Shown: positions 47,580 to 57,649 of the stretch, piece by piece
Layout: the number at the start of each line of letters is the position of its first letter
Numbering within the stretch: position 1 is the first letter of the stretch
Source of the DNA: Botrytis cinerea B05.10
Taxonomy: Eukaryota; Ascomycota; Leotiomycetes; Helotiales; Sclerotiniaceae
DNA: 64,000 nt
Assembly (NCBI RefSeq): GCF_000143535.2
Contig: NC_037312.1
Location: forward strand, 682,001-746,000
Reading direction: 5' to 3'
Position numbers and translations under genes: made by a program
The notes under the pieces: generated by a model
What the model was told of the DNA's origin: nothing
Database searches by the model: none
The model's input: only the letters and a program-made list of their open reading frames with translations

Positions 47580-48454
47580 TCATATATCTTTATGCGTTTC
47601 TTCTTCTTCTTCTTCTTCTTCTTCTTCTTCTTCTTCTTCTTCTCCTTCTCCTTCTCCTTCTCCTTCTCCTTCTCCTTCTCCTTTGTCGGGATATTCGGAT
47701 TCGCTGAGTGAAAAAATAGACGTGCTTGTTCTTGTTCTCGCATGTGTGTGTGAATCTCTGATGACGAGTTTTAATTTCGATTTCGATTCTGCATTAGTTT
47801 CAGTTTCAGTTTCTGTTTCTGTTTTTGCAGGATTTGAATATGAATGTGAATATGAATATGAGGGATGTCTCTTTTCCCAAAGCCCTTGCTGTTCGGAGCG
47901 GAATTGGCGGAAGAGAGTTAGAGCATCGAGATGGTCTTGAGCGTCGTCGGTTGAGAAGCCGTAGTCGAGTTTGAAGGAGTGGAGACCGGCGGGGTAGCCA
48001 AGATCGTGGAGCCACTGTGGTAGAGAGATTGGGGTTAGTGGAGGTTTGATGGGCAAAGAGGGGGTAGAAAAGAGAAGAGGAGAGGGATGAAAAGTGTGGT
48101 GTGTAGGGAAGGTAGGGCGTCCAATTGTTCGGACTGCGATCCAACAATGAAGATTATCAAATCTCCAAACCAATTAGAACATTCGAATCATTTGAGGTAT
48201 TGAATTTGATTGGAATATTGCACCACTTTCAGAATTCTAATTGCTTTTGGACATTCGAAACCTTGTATTGTTGGACTGCAGCCCGGACTATTGGATACAC
48301 TGAGGGGAGAGATTCGTTTGGAAGTGGAGTTTGTGTGAGATGAGGTGATGGGGAAATAGAGTCATGCGTATTGTAATGGGGAGGTTAAAGAGCCAACTAA
48401 GCTTACTTGAGTATCGGATTTAGAATTGGGGGCGGGAGAGGAACGGGATGTCAT
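47580..48454 (-). CDS. Small unknown protein with microsatellite-encoded acidic tail
   Basis: I propose two exons: 48454-48407 (MTSRSSPAPNSKSDTQ) and 48014-47580, joined in phase across a GTAAGC donor and a CCACAG acceptor, giving 160 residues. The core WLHDLGYPAGLHSF, then FSTDDAQDHLDALTLFRQ, looks like real coding sequence and a small helical domain; I do not recognise the family. The C-terminal third is low complexity: Tyr/Ser, Thr/Glu, then (GE)n and a poly-Glu run coded by TTC and TCCTTC microsatellites at 47597-47681. The 392-nt intron is unusually long for this window and holds a foldback element (48120-48295). An alternative is that only the second exon is real. Confidence 0.5.
47597..47681. 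repeat. (TTC)n followed by (CCTTCT)n
   Basis: About sixteen TTC units pass into six hexamer units. On the minus strand they encode poly-Glu and Gly-Glu repeats of the small protein. Confidence 0.92.
48120..48295. mobile_element. Foldback-type MITE of about 176 bp
   Basis: The left end tccaattgttcggactgcg continues to atccaacaat; the right end, read inverted, is tccaatagtccgggctgca continuing to gtccaacaat. The two 29-bp arms differ at about six or seven positions, so they can pair over their full length. No coding capacity lies between them. I could not identify a clear target duplication. It lies in the proposed intron of the small gene at 47580-48454. Confidence 0.7.
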
Positions 48455-49950
48455 TTCGTAGTAGATGGGAGATAAGAGTCAAACGCGTCAAATTTGTTAG
48501 AAGTTCGAGAAGTCAGTTTGATTGCGAGATATTTGAAGGCTTGATCTATATTCTCAAACTCTTTATTATTGAAGTAACTGGCGTCAATTTAGACATGAGA
48601 CTCCGAGAGAGGAAGCATATTGGACGAAGAGTTGTGAAAGAAAAAAGTAAGGTTTGCTCAATGTATAAACGGTATTTAGACAAAGAGAATAACGGCCAAT
48701 TTCACAATCCGACTGTTACTGTTTTGGTTCTTGGTTACTTTACTAGCAGCCTTCTAGAAATCGTAAAACTTGAAGAACAAAGGAGCTGAAGCTTCCGAAT
48801 ACACCACTAAGTGTGGGACGCCGCTCCGATGTCATTTTCGACTTCGTATTATTATGTCCTCGATATCTCAGAGTGATTGTCGAGTACTCATTAGTGTCCA
48901 ACTAGACTGTGATAATAAAGAGACGATAAAAAGCTACAAGCATCCGTACACAACCAACCTACCAGCCCTTGACAACCTCGTTAACCCAAAAGAGATGACC
49001 TTCCGAATAGGGCTGCAGATGAATGATGCATGTAGTCCTGAAGGTACCCGAACTCCGAAATCATCTATCTGAGTTGCACGTCGAGTTCCATGTCTACTAA
49101 TATGAAAATCGACTATCATTACTCCTCCTCTTTAATCTTATCGTGCAGTATTGCAGTAGAAGAGGTGTGTCCATCCAGCATATCGGAAATCGAAAGACTT
49201 ATCTGGTAATCGATACCCCCGTTCTCAATATGTGATGACCCTGGTCTCTTTGCATCTGCAGGTTGTATCTGACTACATGTGTCGAATAGGTAGGATTTCA
49301 ATATTGGCTCAAAAGGGCTCAGAGTGGATATACCCGACATCTTGACTAGGAGGGTAATCACATCATCCATCTCATATCTGGGTGCGAAGCAGGAAGTCCT
49401 TCTAGATCTTTGCCTATGTCTTAGCAAGCAATGCAATGCAGATAGAAGAACGGACATGCTGTAAGATCTGTATGAGTAGGTTAGCAATGCGATACAAACA
49501 AAAAGATCCTAACATCGATTATCTGCCTACCTAGCTTACGGGCATCTCTCGTTGTTGCTATGTTCAAGGAAACATTGCGAACCAAACCCACCTCACTCCA
49601 CCAACCCATTGCCAGTCCAGTCCAAGCCTCATTAAAGTTTAGTGGCAGTTGAATATCTCATTTTTTGATTGGCTCCCATTTTTGACGTTCAAACGAAATG
49701 GCTTGGCTCGGCCCCTTCCATACCCCGACTCTGGAGTAAAGCTTGAGGGAGCACTTTCCAACGGTTACTACGCAGCATTGAGGACCAAAAATGAGGAAGG
49801 TTCCAGCCTGCTTACATAAGGAACGGCGAGGGAGTCCTATTGCTAGGTATAGCTATTATCTATCACATCGTTTTAATTTCTATTACTATCCTGTTTCGAA
49901 GGTCGGTTTGATATTGAATACTTCATCGTATTCAACATCCTCTCTTCAAT
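48455..49950. other. Intergenic with a possible minus-strand coding remnant
   Basis: On the minus strand 49119-49457 is open from an ATG for 112 codons (MSVLLSALHCLLRHRQ and on) and has a mixed, protein-like composition, but I recognise no family and see no matching upstream exon. It may be the C-terminal piece of a decayed regulator. The rest, to 49950, should contain the promoter of the RNA-binding protein gene. Confidence 0.25.
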
Positions 49951-51621
49951 ATGGATTCTGACGATACTGTTATGGTGACCATCGAGAAGAGCTATCTGGA
50001 AACTTTGTTTAGAAGGTAAAAAGAACGATTTTCCTTCCAGCCCTGTACGCAATGTACGCAATGCAATGTCTTAGCCGCGTGCAATCACTAACCGTTTTAC
50101 CCCACAATAGAGCTCACTTCGTATGTCCATATCGATATATCTTCAGAGATAGATTGAGCATCAAATACTTATTTATTTATGTATAGAATGGTTCGGAGGA
50201 TGGCGATTTCGATGCTTCTCAGGATGTCGACAAGATCACAATTTCTAAAGAGGAGCATGGTGCCTTGGTGAGCATCTTACACCCGTTGCATATTGAAGTG
50301 ACAGAAACTCAACTGATACCCTTGTACTAGATAAAATCCGTTCGAGAATATGGTACGCTATTCATCCCTCGACATGAGAGATATCATTTACTACGATGGA
50401 TGTGAGAGACTGATTCGATACACCAGAGAACCTGCGACGCAACCTTTTCAAGGGCGGTATTGCTGAAGAGACCTTGAATGTGAGTTTTGAAGCTGCGGTG
50501 TTCAAATACTTACAAATTTTTGTTTACTAACACATCTTCTGGCAGATCTTGATCAAAGATAGTGATCCAAATGAAGCTGATCAGAGTGTTGCCTCGAATA
50601 TATCTGCGACGCATGAAGATCATGATGAAAACACTGCCTTTATGACACAAGATCCTCCTCCATCGACTCAAGTCGCCAATGGTCACCAAGCTTATTCAAA
50701 TGGCACACCCCGAACTGGTCCAATACCTGCAAGCCGTCCTCAAGAATACAGAAGCTCTCAAACTCATAACTTTCAGTATCAAGAGACCCCGGGCCAAAAT
50801 CTGCACACGGGCAGTCATGACGACAGTAATGGTACTTCCGATTCTGAGACCAGAAACATTTCGCAGAGCAGGTCTCAACGCCCATGTTATGAGAAATTCG
50901 CCAAGCGTACTGTGCAATTATACAACCTCCCGATTGAGACGACACATGCAGATGTTTGTGATGCTGTTAGGGGAGGGATGTTGTTGGATATGTACCTTCG
51001 CACTCATGATCGTGCTGCGATTGTTTCGTTCGCCGAACAGGTCCAAGCTAATGAATTCTTTCGCCATGTCAAATGCAATGATTTGTATATCCGTTCGAAG
51101 AGGGTGCGTTGTCCTGAGTATATATCCATAATCAAACAACTGACAGTCAGTAGGTCGATATTCGATGGAATGATAGGCAATTCATCTTATCAGATCATGT
51201 CGCAAATAAAATGAAAAACATCGGAGCTACTAGAAACCTTGTCATTCGTAGATACAATCCCAACTTTACCGAAAAAGTCATCCGCGATGATCTCGAGCAC
51301 ATCAATCAACTCGTAGTGATTAGGGTTGTGTTCAAGGGTTCCAATGCTTTTATCTCGACAAATTCTGTTCATAATGCAATGTATGCCCGTACTTGCATGA
51401 TGAGCCGTGCGTATGTTAGTTTCAACTATCACTTGAGAGCTCGCTAACTCTTCATTAGCGCTTATAAGAATTTAAAAATTGAATGGGATCATGATGAATG
51501 TGCAACACCACTACCACCACTACCGAGGCGCCCAAGTCCTCAATTAGACAATCCTCCCTTCAGAAGAAAGCAGAACGCCTCTTTGGCGAACCGTTTCGAA
51601 CTTCTCAGCGCTGATATGTAG
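49951..51621 (+). CDS. RRM RNA-binding protein, Nrd1-like
   Basis: A multi-exon gene. MDSDDTVMVTIEKSYLETL opens exon 1 (49951-50015); a 10-nt microexon at 50111-50120 and an exon from 50187 follow, then small exons joining ALIKSVREYENLRRNLFKGG. The long exon 50546 onward has a Ser/Gln-rich linker and an RRM (KRTVQLYNLPIETTHADV, then AAIVSF). A second RRM-like unit, NLVIRRYNPNFTEKVI to GSNAFISTNS, follows after 51155. The end, FELLSADM, is at 51621. The sequence order matches fungal proteins annotated as negative regulator of differentiation; in fission yeast Nrd1 binds mRNA and represses sexual differentiation. It appears shorter than the four-RRM yeast protein. Confidence 0.75.
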
Positions 51622-52473
51622 GACGAACCAGGGACTGACAGTGAGGGCAAAGGAAACAAAATTGTAGGTGCTGATGATGTAGTGCAAGTGGGAATGCGAG
51701 AAAAAGATAATTGGGAGGGGTAAGAAGAAGAAATGATGGCGTAATAATGGGTATGGGTATTCCAGCTGTGAATATTCATACACCTGGACGTGTTGCCTGC
51801 AGCCTTGATTATGGGGAATGATCCGTCGACCAGAACACTTTTCGATTCATCCGGAAAGGCTAAAGATTGGTGAATACAACCCCTTACATCGAGCTGTGTA
51901 CTAGGATTGGGAGGCGCTACCACGATGTGTGTTTGTGTGTATTTTTTTATTTTTTTGGTTCAGATACCCCCTGAAGGATGGCATGTTTGTGCTTCGGGTT
52001 TGTAATTAATCGAATTGAAATGGCAATTTTCACTGTAAGTGTGGATAACTAGGAGGATATTTATGAAGCTGTAGTCTGTAGCGGAACAATAAAAAGGTTT
52101 TGAGAGTTCAATTTGTCGTCTACCGGTGATCTGCAGATTTATAAACATTGCCTAGCTAGCTAACAGGCTAACAGATTGTGAGAAGGATGGATGATGATCC
52201 GAGGGGTCCTTCTAAAAATAGTGCACCCCTCCTTCGTTGACGACGTCACGTGTAGGTTATCACAATCTTATCATATTCGAACGCGCGGTCGCCCAATCGA
52301 CCGCCCTTTCTTGAACCTTCCTAACTACCAGTTTCATATGCAAAAATAGCCAGAAACCATATGGAATCGACACTTTCACTAAAACAAATTGTATGGAAAA
52401 ACGCCTCTCTTATATCTTCAGAACATCGGCATCTATAATGTAAAGGTAGATACGAAATCTACTTAAGCAACCA
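51622..52473. promoter_or_regulatory. Promoter region of the Golgi pH regulator, with CRE/E-box composite
   Basis: At about 52237-52252 the sequence ttgacgacgtcacgtg contains the CRE core gacgtca overlapping the E-box cacgtg, 222 bp before the start codon. Such sites bind bZIP and bHLH factors. The rest of the stretch shows no gene. Confidence 0.4.
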
Positions 52474-54120
52474 ATGCCCATACTTCCAGACGATAAATGC
52501 GACGACGCCTGTGTCATGCCAGGTCATCAAAATCGCTCTTTGAGCTCTGCAACATTCTCGACACTCGCCTTCTCTTCTATTCCCTTGATCCTAACATTTC
52601 TAGTCGTCAGTCTCGTCGTTCTTCAGAAGCTCTTCCCATTGTTAGCTGGCCTACAACAATCCAAGGAAGATCATATTCATTATCTCCCTAGCGATGCCCC
52701 TCCCAGTTTGCGACAATCGCATAAAGAATATGGCAAGAAAACTGCAAGAAGGAAGGCTATAGCTATCTCTTTCTCTACTACCATTGCGTTGGCTACAGTG
52801 CTCGCAGAATTGATCCTTTGCGAAATCTCGAATTACCTCAATCCAGCGGCAAGGGCGTTTGCGCTCAAGATAACGGTCCCTACACTTTTATTTCTACTCG
52901 TTGTTCTTATCCCATTTCTCGAATTGCAATCAATTATTGTAGGGCTTGGATGGACATTCAGCGTATCGAAGAAAGGAGGATTTTCTGCAACGGCCTGGCT
53001 CCTTCAAGCCGCCGGTTTTACAATTTGGTTGATGGGGTTTTGGTGGCTGGGGAAAGGGGTACCGGGAACTTATATCCATACAATGGCATCTGTACCCGGA
53101 AAAGGACTCAGCGAAGCTTGTTTGGACAGAGTTGGTATCATCGGAATTTCTTTAATGGCTCTGCTCTCTGGGTTTGCGGCTGTCTCTGCCCCTTGGCAAA
53201 CATTTGGTGCAAGGCCGAAACCTGTTTCAGAATCTGATATTGCACGGAAGCAAGCAGGCTTAGATGCTACAAATGACATGCTTGCTGTAAAACGAAGTCG
53301 ATTAAGGGCTCTTCAGCGCAAAGTTAATACTCATCCGGCTGAAGGATTCATGACGAAGGTTATTGGGAGCATACGGGGAAATGGCGACGTACAAGAATTG
53401 AAGGCTCTGGAGCTAGAGATATCTGGGCTTTCATCTATGGCTCAAAATCTTTCCAGCTCGTTATCGATGTTGCAGAACCGTTACGCGTCGAAACAAAGAT
53501 CCTCCTCACCTCTTGGCAAAGTTGTCCTCACGCCCATCTCTTATGTGTTTTCATTATATTGTATATATCGCATTGGAACGACTACGTTAGCCGTTATTCG
53601 ACGTCTTGTCTTTCCGACCGACCCTGCATTCTTCAGTTCCTCAACCACGGATCCGGTCAATCGTATTCTCTCTCTGTTCGCTAAGCACGTAAATCCAGCT
53701 TTCGATCAACTAGCATGGTCTCGTCAAATATCCTTTCTCTTATCGGCTGTAATACTCTTCGCCTCTTTCAATTCAGTACTTCAGACCTTCCATATGCTCA
53801 CCAAAATCTCACCGTCGCTCCTCTACCAAGCTCAAGCCAATCTGGCACTCATCGTTGCACAAATCAGCGCAATGTATGTCATATCCAACGCTTTACTTCT
53901 GAGAAGTAATCTTCCATCGGAGATGAAAAGTGTAGTGAGTGATGCACTTGGAAGCCCATTAGAACCGGGTTTTGTAGAAACTTGGTTCGAGGGATGGTTT
54001 TTAGTTGCTAGTATCGGAACTGTCGTGGGAATTTTTGTGGGTAGGAAGATTATCGGTTCAAGTTCAGATTGGGATGATGAGTATGAAGGTGATATGGAGT
54101 TGGGACAAAAGCAATCTTGA
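52474..54120 (+). CDS. Golgi pH regulator (GPHR/GTG family)
   Basis: An intronless frame of 548 residues. The N-terminal half has five hydrophobic segments, the first at about residues 33-55 and a pair around 95-165. The middle contains a charged soluble region with a coiled-coil tendency (ARKQAGLDATNDMLAVKRS, then a Leu-rich helix) as in the family's loop between the two domains. The C-terminal half has four further segments including SRQISFLLSAVILFASF and QANLALIVAQISAMYVIS, the conserved ABA-GPCR domain. These proteins form anion channels that acidify the Golgi and affect glycosylation and transport. The tail ends with acidic residues (DWDDEYEGD). Confidence 0.85.
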   Translation: MPILPDDKCDDACVMPGHQNRSLSSATFSTLAFSSIPLILTFLVVSLVVLQKLFPLLAGLQQSKEDHIHYLPSDAPPSLRQSHKEYGKKTARRKAIAISFSTTIALATVLAELILCEISNYLNPAARAFALKITVPTLLFLLVVLIPFLELQSIIVGLGWTFSVSKKGGFSATAWLLQAAGFTIWLMGFWWLGKGVPGTYIHTMASVPGKGLSEACLDRVGIIGISLMALLSGFAAVSAPWQTFGARPKPVSESDIARKQAGLDATNDMLAVKRSRLRALQRKVNTHPAEGFMTKVIGSIRGNGDVQELKALELEISGLSSMAQNLSSSLSMLQNRYASKQRSSSPLGKVVLTPISYVFSLYCIYRIGTTTLAVIRRLVFPTDPAFFSSSTTDPVNRILSLFAKHVNPAFDQLAWSRQISFLLSAVILFASFNSVLQTFHMLTKISPSLLYQAQANLALIVAQISAMYVISNALLLRSNLPSEMKSVVSDALGSPLEPGFVETWFEGWFLVASIGTVVGIFVGRKIIGSSSDWDDEYEGDMELGQKQS

Positions 54121-54772
54121 GAGAAATGGGTTGGGTTTGGATTAGGTGCCAATCAAGACGCATATTTTGTGCGTGTACGTGTATTGTATTTGTATTGGAG
54201 TTTGATGGCTGAGCGGTTTAAACTTGATGGGTATACCTGGAGCGGCTTATTTCTATGGAATTTTATGTTATATGAATAAATTTAAGAGGGGGGTTACATG
54301 GTGTATGAATGATGAATGTGAGAGGGGAGAGCTACTTTTATACCTAGAGCGTATTCGCATGGAGTCGATGATTGACGAACTCATCGTGATGTACGATTTG
54401 AGATATACTGGATAGTGAACGGAGTATCAATTTTTTACCTCATCTTGAGTATAGTTCTTGAAATCTGGAAATCATATGCCATCCTTTCTCTGGTGTTTTA
54501 TGCTCTTCAGATCCACACCTTGCTCACAAAAAGCAGATAAAGCACGGAATCCTGAGAACTATAGACTCGTTTCGTAGGATCAATTTTCTTGAAATTGTTT
54601 TATGTTGCCTCCAATCTTCAAATATTTTCCTATATGGATAAGATGGCGTGAATGATATGTAAAGATGCTCATGAGATGATGAGGCGAAGAAATAGGTAGT
54701 TGACTAATATTTAGGGGTATAAAGTAAATCATTATCTCATCTGGTGCTCTCTCCTCTCTCCATCCAACATTA
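54121..54772. other. Intergenic, convergent 3' ends
   Basis: Lies between the 3' ends of GPHR and the UPF0261 gene. No coding frame or repeat of note. Confidence 0.45.
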
Positions 54773-56044
54773 TCAAGATGCTTTGGAAACAAGTTTCACA
54801 AGTTGATCTGCCAAAAACTTTGCAAACTCCTGATCATTAACAGCATAGTCTTTCTCCAGCACCTCGATTCCCGTCCCATCTAGCCCATCCTGAATAGTTT
54901 CAAATAGCATCTTGTCGGCCTCGACATCATGAAACTTACCTCCCTCTACAGCCAAAATACTCGTTCCCTTCTTCGGTAAACATATCTTGACCAACTCCTT
55001 GTTCTTAGCCTTCTCCTTCAATCTCCCAGCAATGAACTTGCCAATCTCGACACACTCATCCTTATTCGTTCGCATTAATGTGACTTCTGGATTATGTTGC
55101 ACCAACAACCTCTCACCAAATCTCTCAGGTACCGAATCCCTTGGTCCAAAATTAACACAATCACATGCACCCACACTCACCACTTGCGGAATTCCCATTT
55201 CGGCGGCGGCAGAGAGTCGTTCTGGGCCCGCTGACAATATACCTCCGCAAACAAGATCCGTTATTTCCGTCGTCGTAATATCGAGAACTGCATCGATGCG
55301 TTTCTCGCGTATCAATCTCTCCATTGCTTTTCCTCCGGCGCCGGTGGCGTGGAAAATGTATATCTCGTATTCATTTTTGAGTTTGCGCTCGTTTTGGAGA
55401 ATTTCCTGCACCTTTTCCACACAGGGTGTGGTGATGCCAAACATGGTTAATCCTATTCCTTTTTTTCTCGGCTCGTTCTTCTCTTCTGCTTGGTTTCGAA
55501 GCCAATATGCTTTCGCGAGTCCGGAAATCGCTCCTGCTGCATTGTCTAGTATTCCTTTCAGTATGGAATTGGTACCCGCGATGTCAACGACGCTGTACAT
55601 CATTGTGATATCTGTTTCTCCGACGTATGGTCCTGTGTTTCCACTGGCCATTGTGGATACCAGTAGTTTGGGGAATCCAATAGGTAGCCCGTTGCGCATG
55701 ATGGATGCACTGAGGGATGTTCCTCCTGATCCACCGAGTCCGATAATAGCATGGATGGACTTCTTTTCGAAAAGAGATCGTATGAGATTCGTGGCGCAAA
55801 TGGAAATGTGCTCGATGTATTCACCGCGGGAAAGGGTTGAGTAGTCGAGGGGGGAAGAGGCATACGAGAGGATTTCGGATTGGGGAATGGTTATTTCGGG
55901 GTCAGAGGCGGGCTCGCGTCCTACGTCTGCGAGGTGAACTCGGGTATTGGGCTGGGAGTGCGTGAGGATTTGGGTGCGGAGATAGAGGATTTCCTCGCGT
56001 TTGGAATCGAAGGTTCCGAGGAGAAGGATAGCAGGATGTGACAT
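54773..56044 (-). CDS. UPF0261 / Tm-1-like ATP-binding protein
   Basis: A single frame of 423 residues from the ATG at 56044. It opens with ILLLGTFDSKREEI, the family's signature start, then a first Gly-rich loop IIGLGGSGGTSLSASIM near residue 103 and PKLLVSTMASGNTGPYVG near residue 130, which resembles the ATP-binding part of the family. HATGAGGKAMERL near residue 235 and DITTTEITDLVCGGILSAG follow, both typical. Bacterial members are usually encoded next to a TIM-barrel protein; in the tomato Tm-1 resistance protein the two are fused. Here the partner starts 626 bp away on the other strand. No targeting signal is visible, so it is probably cytosolic. The reaction is unknown. Confidence 0.9.
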   Translation of the reverse strand: MSHPAILLLGTFDSKREEILYLRTQILTHSQPNTRVHLADVGREPASDPEITIPQSEILSYASSPLDYSTLSRGEYIEHISICATNLIRSLFEKKSIHAIIGLGGSGGTSLSASIMRNGLPIGFPKLLVSTMASGNTGPYVGETDITMMYSVVDIAGTNSILKGILDNAAGAISGLAKAYWLRNQAEEKNEPRKKGIGLTMFGITTPCVEKVQEILQNERKLKNEYEIYIFHATGAGGKAMERLIREKRIDAVLDITTTEITDLVCGGILSAGPERLSAAAEMGIPQVVSVGACDCVNFGPRDSVPERFGERLLVQHNPEVTLMRTNKDECVEIGKFIAGRLKEKAKNKELVKICLPKKGTSILAVEGGKFHDVEADKMLFETIQDGLDGTGIEVLEKDYAVNDQEFAKFLADQLVKLVSKAS

Positions 56045-56670
56045 TGTGTTTACGGCTTGTAGAGTCGACTGGAGTGAAGAACAAGGAAGTCTGTATACTT
56101 ATTTGAATTTATGGGTGAGGTGTAATCGGGTAGCTGCTGCAGAGTGACGTTTCTTTTTTGATACTGTTGAATTGACACTGACATAACTCATGAGAAGAGC
56201 GAACTAATACCAACTTCAAAGCACAACGCTGATAACTTTAATGTTCAATTCGACGTTTCCATTCGTAAACGTATCAAATCTCACGAGTTGATCAATCCGG
56301 ATTCATCTGTCAATGACAGTCAATACATATCATTATCTCGATGATATCAAGTTCCCCACCATAGCTATAAACAAGCTACATGGTAATTTCGGGCCGGTGA
56401 GATTCTAGTGTCGGAATCTACAAGATGAGAGGGGCTTTAGAGGGGTATTTTGGCCAGGGCTAGAGTTGCCAGGGATACGTCAACACTGCACAGGCATGTT
56501 TACGAGCCATGTCGTCATGTTTTGTAGAGAGCTACTTTAGTTTGGTGTCAATTGGACGACTAAGAATTTTTACATTGGATTTTTGAGACGTTGGGAAGGA
56601 TATAAATCTTCTCTATCCATACCATCAATATTGTGATATCTCTCTCCATTTGTCAACTCGATCTTGCACA
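56045..56670. promoter_or_regulatory. Divergent promoter of the Tm-1-like gene pair
   Basis: 626 bp shared by the UPF0261 and TIM-barrel genes. I see no specific site, but the head-to-head order of two genes that are fused elsewhere suggests joint expression. Confidence 0.5.
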
Positions 56671-57649
56671 ATGACGAAAGCTACAACCCGCGATGTTGTT
56701 CTAGGAAGACTGAAAAATGCAGTCAAGAATAAGGAGATTATCGTTGGAGCAGGAGCAGGTAGATTATCCATTCCCTCATATATACCGTTTGTTCAATGAA
56801 TCAACAACTAACCAAGGCATAGGAATCGGTCTATCAGCCAAGTCTGTGGAAGCAGGCGGAGCAGACCTCATTATCATATATAATTCCGGTCGTTTTCGTA
56901 TGGCAGGACGCGGCTCATTAGCTGGTCTCATGCCATATGGAGATGCTAATCAAGTAGTCGTTGAGATGGTTCGTCTATGATTCCCCTCTCCCATCTTCAT
57001 CGTGTCGCACGATATCCAAACCCTAAATCTCACATCATGACAGGCCTCTGAAATTCTCCCCATAGTAAACGACACCGGTGTTCTCGCCGGCGTCTGCGCG
57101 ACCGATCCTTTCCGTCATATCCCCACTTTCCTTAAACAGTTGAAAGATCTCGGCTTCTGCGGGGTGCAAAATTTCCCCACTGTTGGACTTATCGATGGAC
57201 GATTCCGAGAGAATCTAGAGGAGACGGGTATGGGATACGATAAAGAAGTGGAGATGATTCGTGTCGCGCACGAACACGATTTACTTACCACTCCCTATGT
57301 TTTCAACGCCGAAGATGCGGTTCAAATGACCAAAGCAGGTGCAGATGTATTGGTAGCGCATATGGGATTAACGACTAGTGGGACGATTGGTGCCAAGACA
57401 GGAAGTAGTTTGGATGAATGTGTGAAGGCTATTCAGGAGATTAGAGATGCGGCTGTCAAGGTTAGAGAGGACATCATTGTTCTTTGTCATGGAGGACCCG
57501 TCGCGGAGGAAAAGGACGTGGAGTATGTTTTGGCGAGAACGAAAGGAATTCATGGATTTTTTGGAGCGAGTAGTATGGAGAGATTGCCGGTAGAAATCGC
57601 TATTAGGGATAACATGAAAGGGTTTAAGGAGTTGAAGGTTGGAAATTAG
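56671..57649 (+). CDS. TIM-barrel protein (PEP-hydrolase-like, PF09370 type), partner of UPF0261
   Basis: Three exons (56671-56758, 56817-56968, 57044-57649) give 281 residues. The N-terminus reads [14 protein letters not shown], then [20 protein letters not shown], the family's highly conserved start. [11 protein letters not shown], the loop [16 protein letters not shown], then [15 protein letters not shown] and [11 protein letters not shown] are also diagnostic barrel loops. The ending [15 protein letters not shown] closes the barrel. In tomato Tm-1 this domain is the C-terminal half of one protein whose N-terminal half is UPF0261. The enzyme activity is not firmly established for the eukaryotic family. 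Cytosolic location is inferred from the lack of signals. Confidence 0.9.

Noticed and set aside
48448..48789. 113-codon plus-strand frame
   Set aside because: No family resemblance, no splice context and overlap with the proposed first exon on the other strand.
54987..55844. 285-codon open frame on the plus strand
   Set aside because: It is antisense to the UPF0261 gene, whose minus-strand frame has clear family motifs along its full length.
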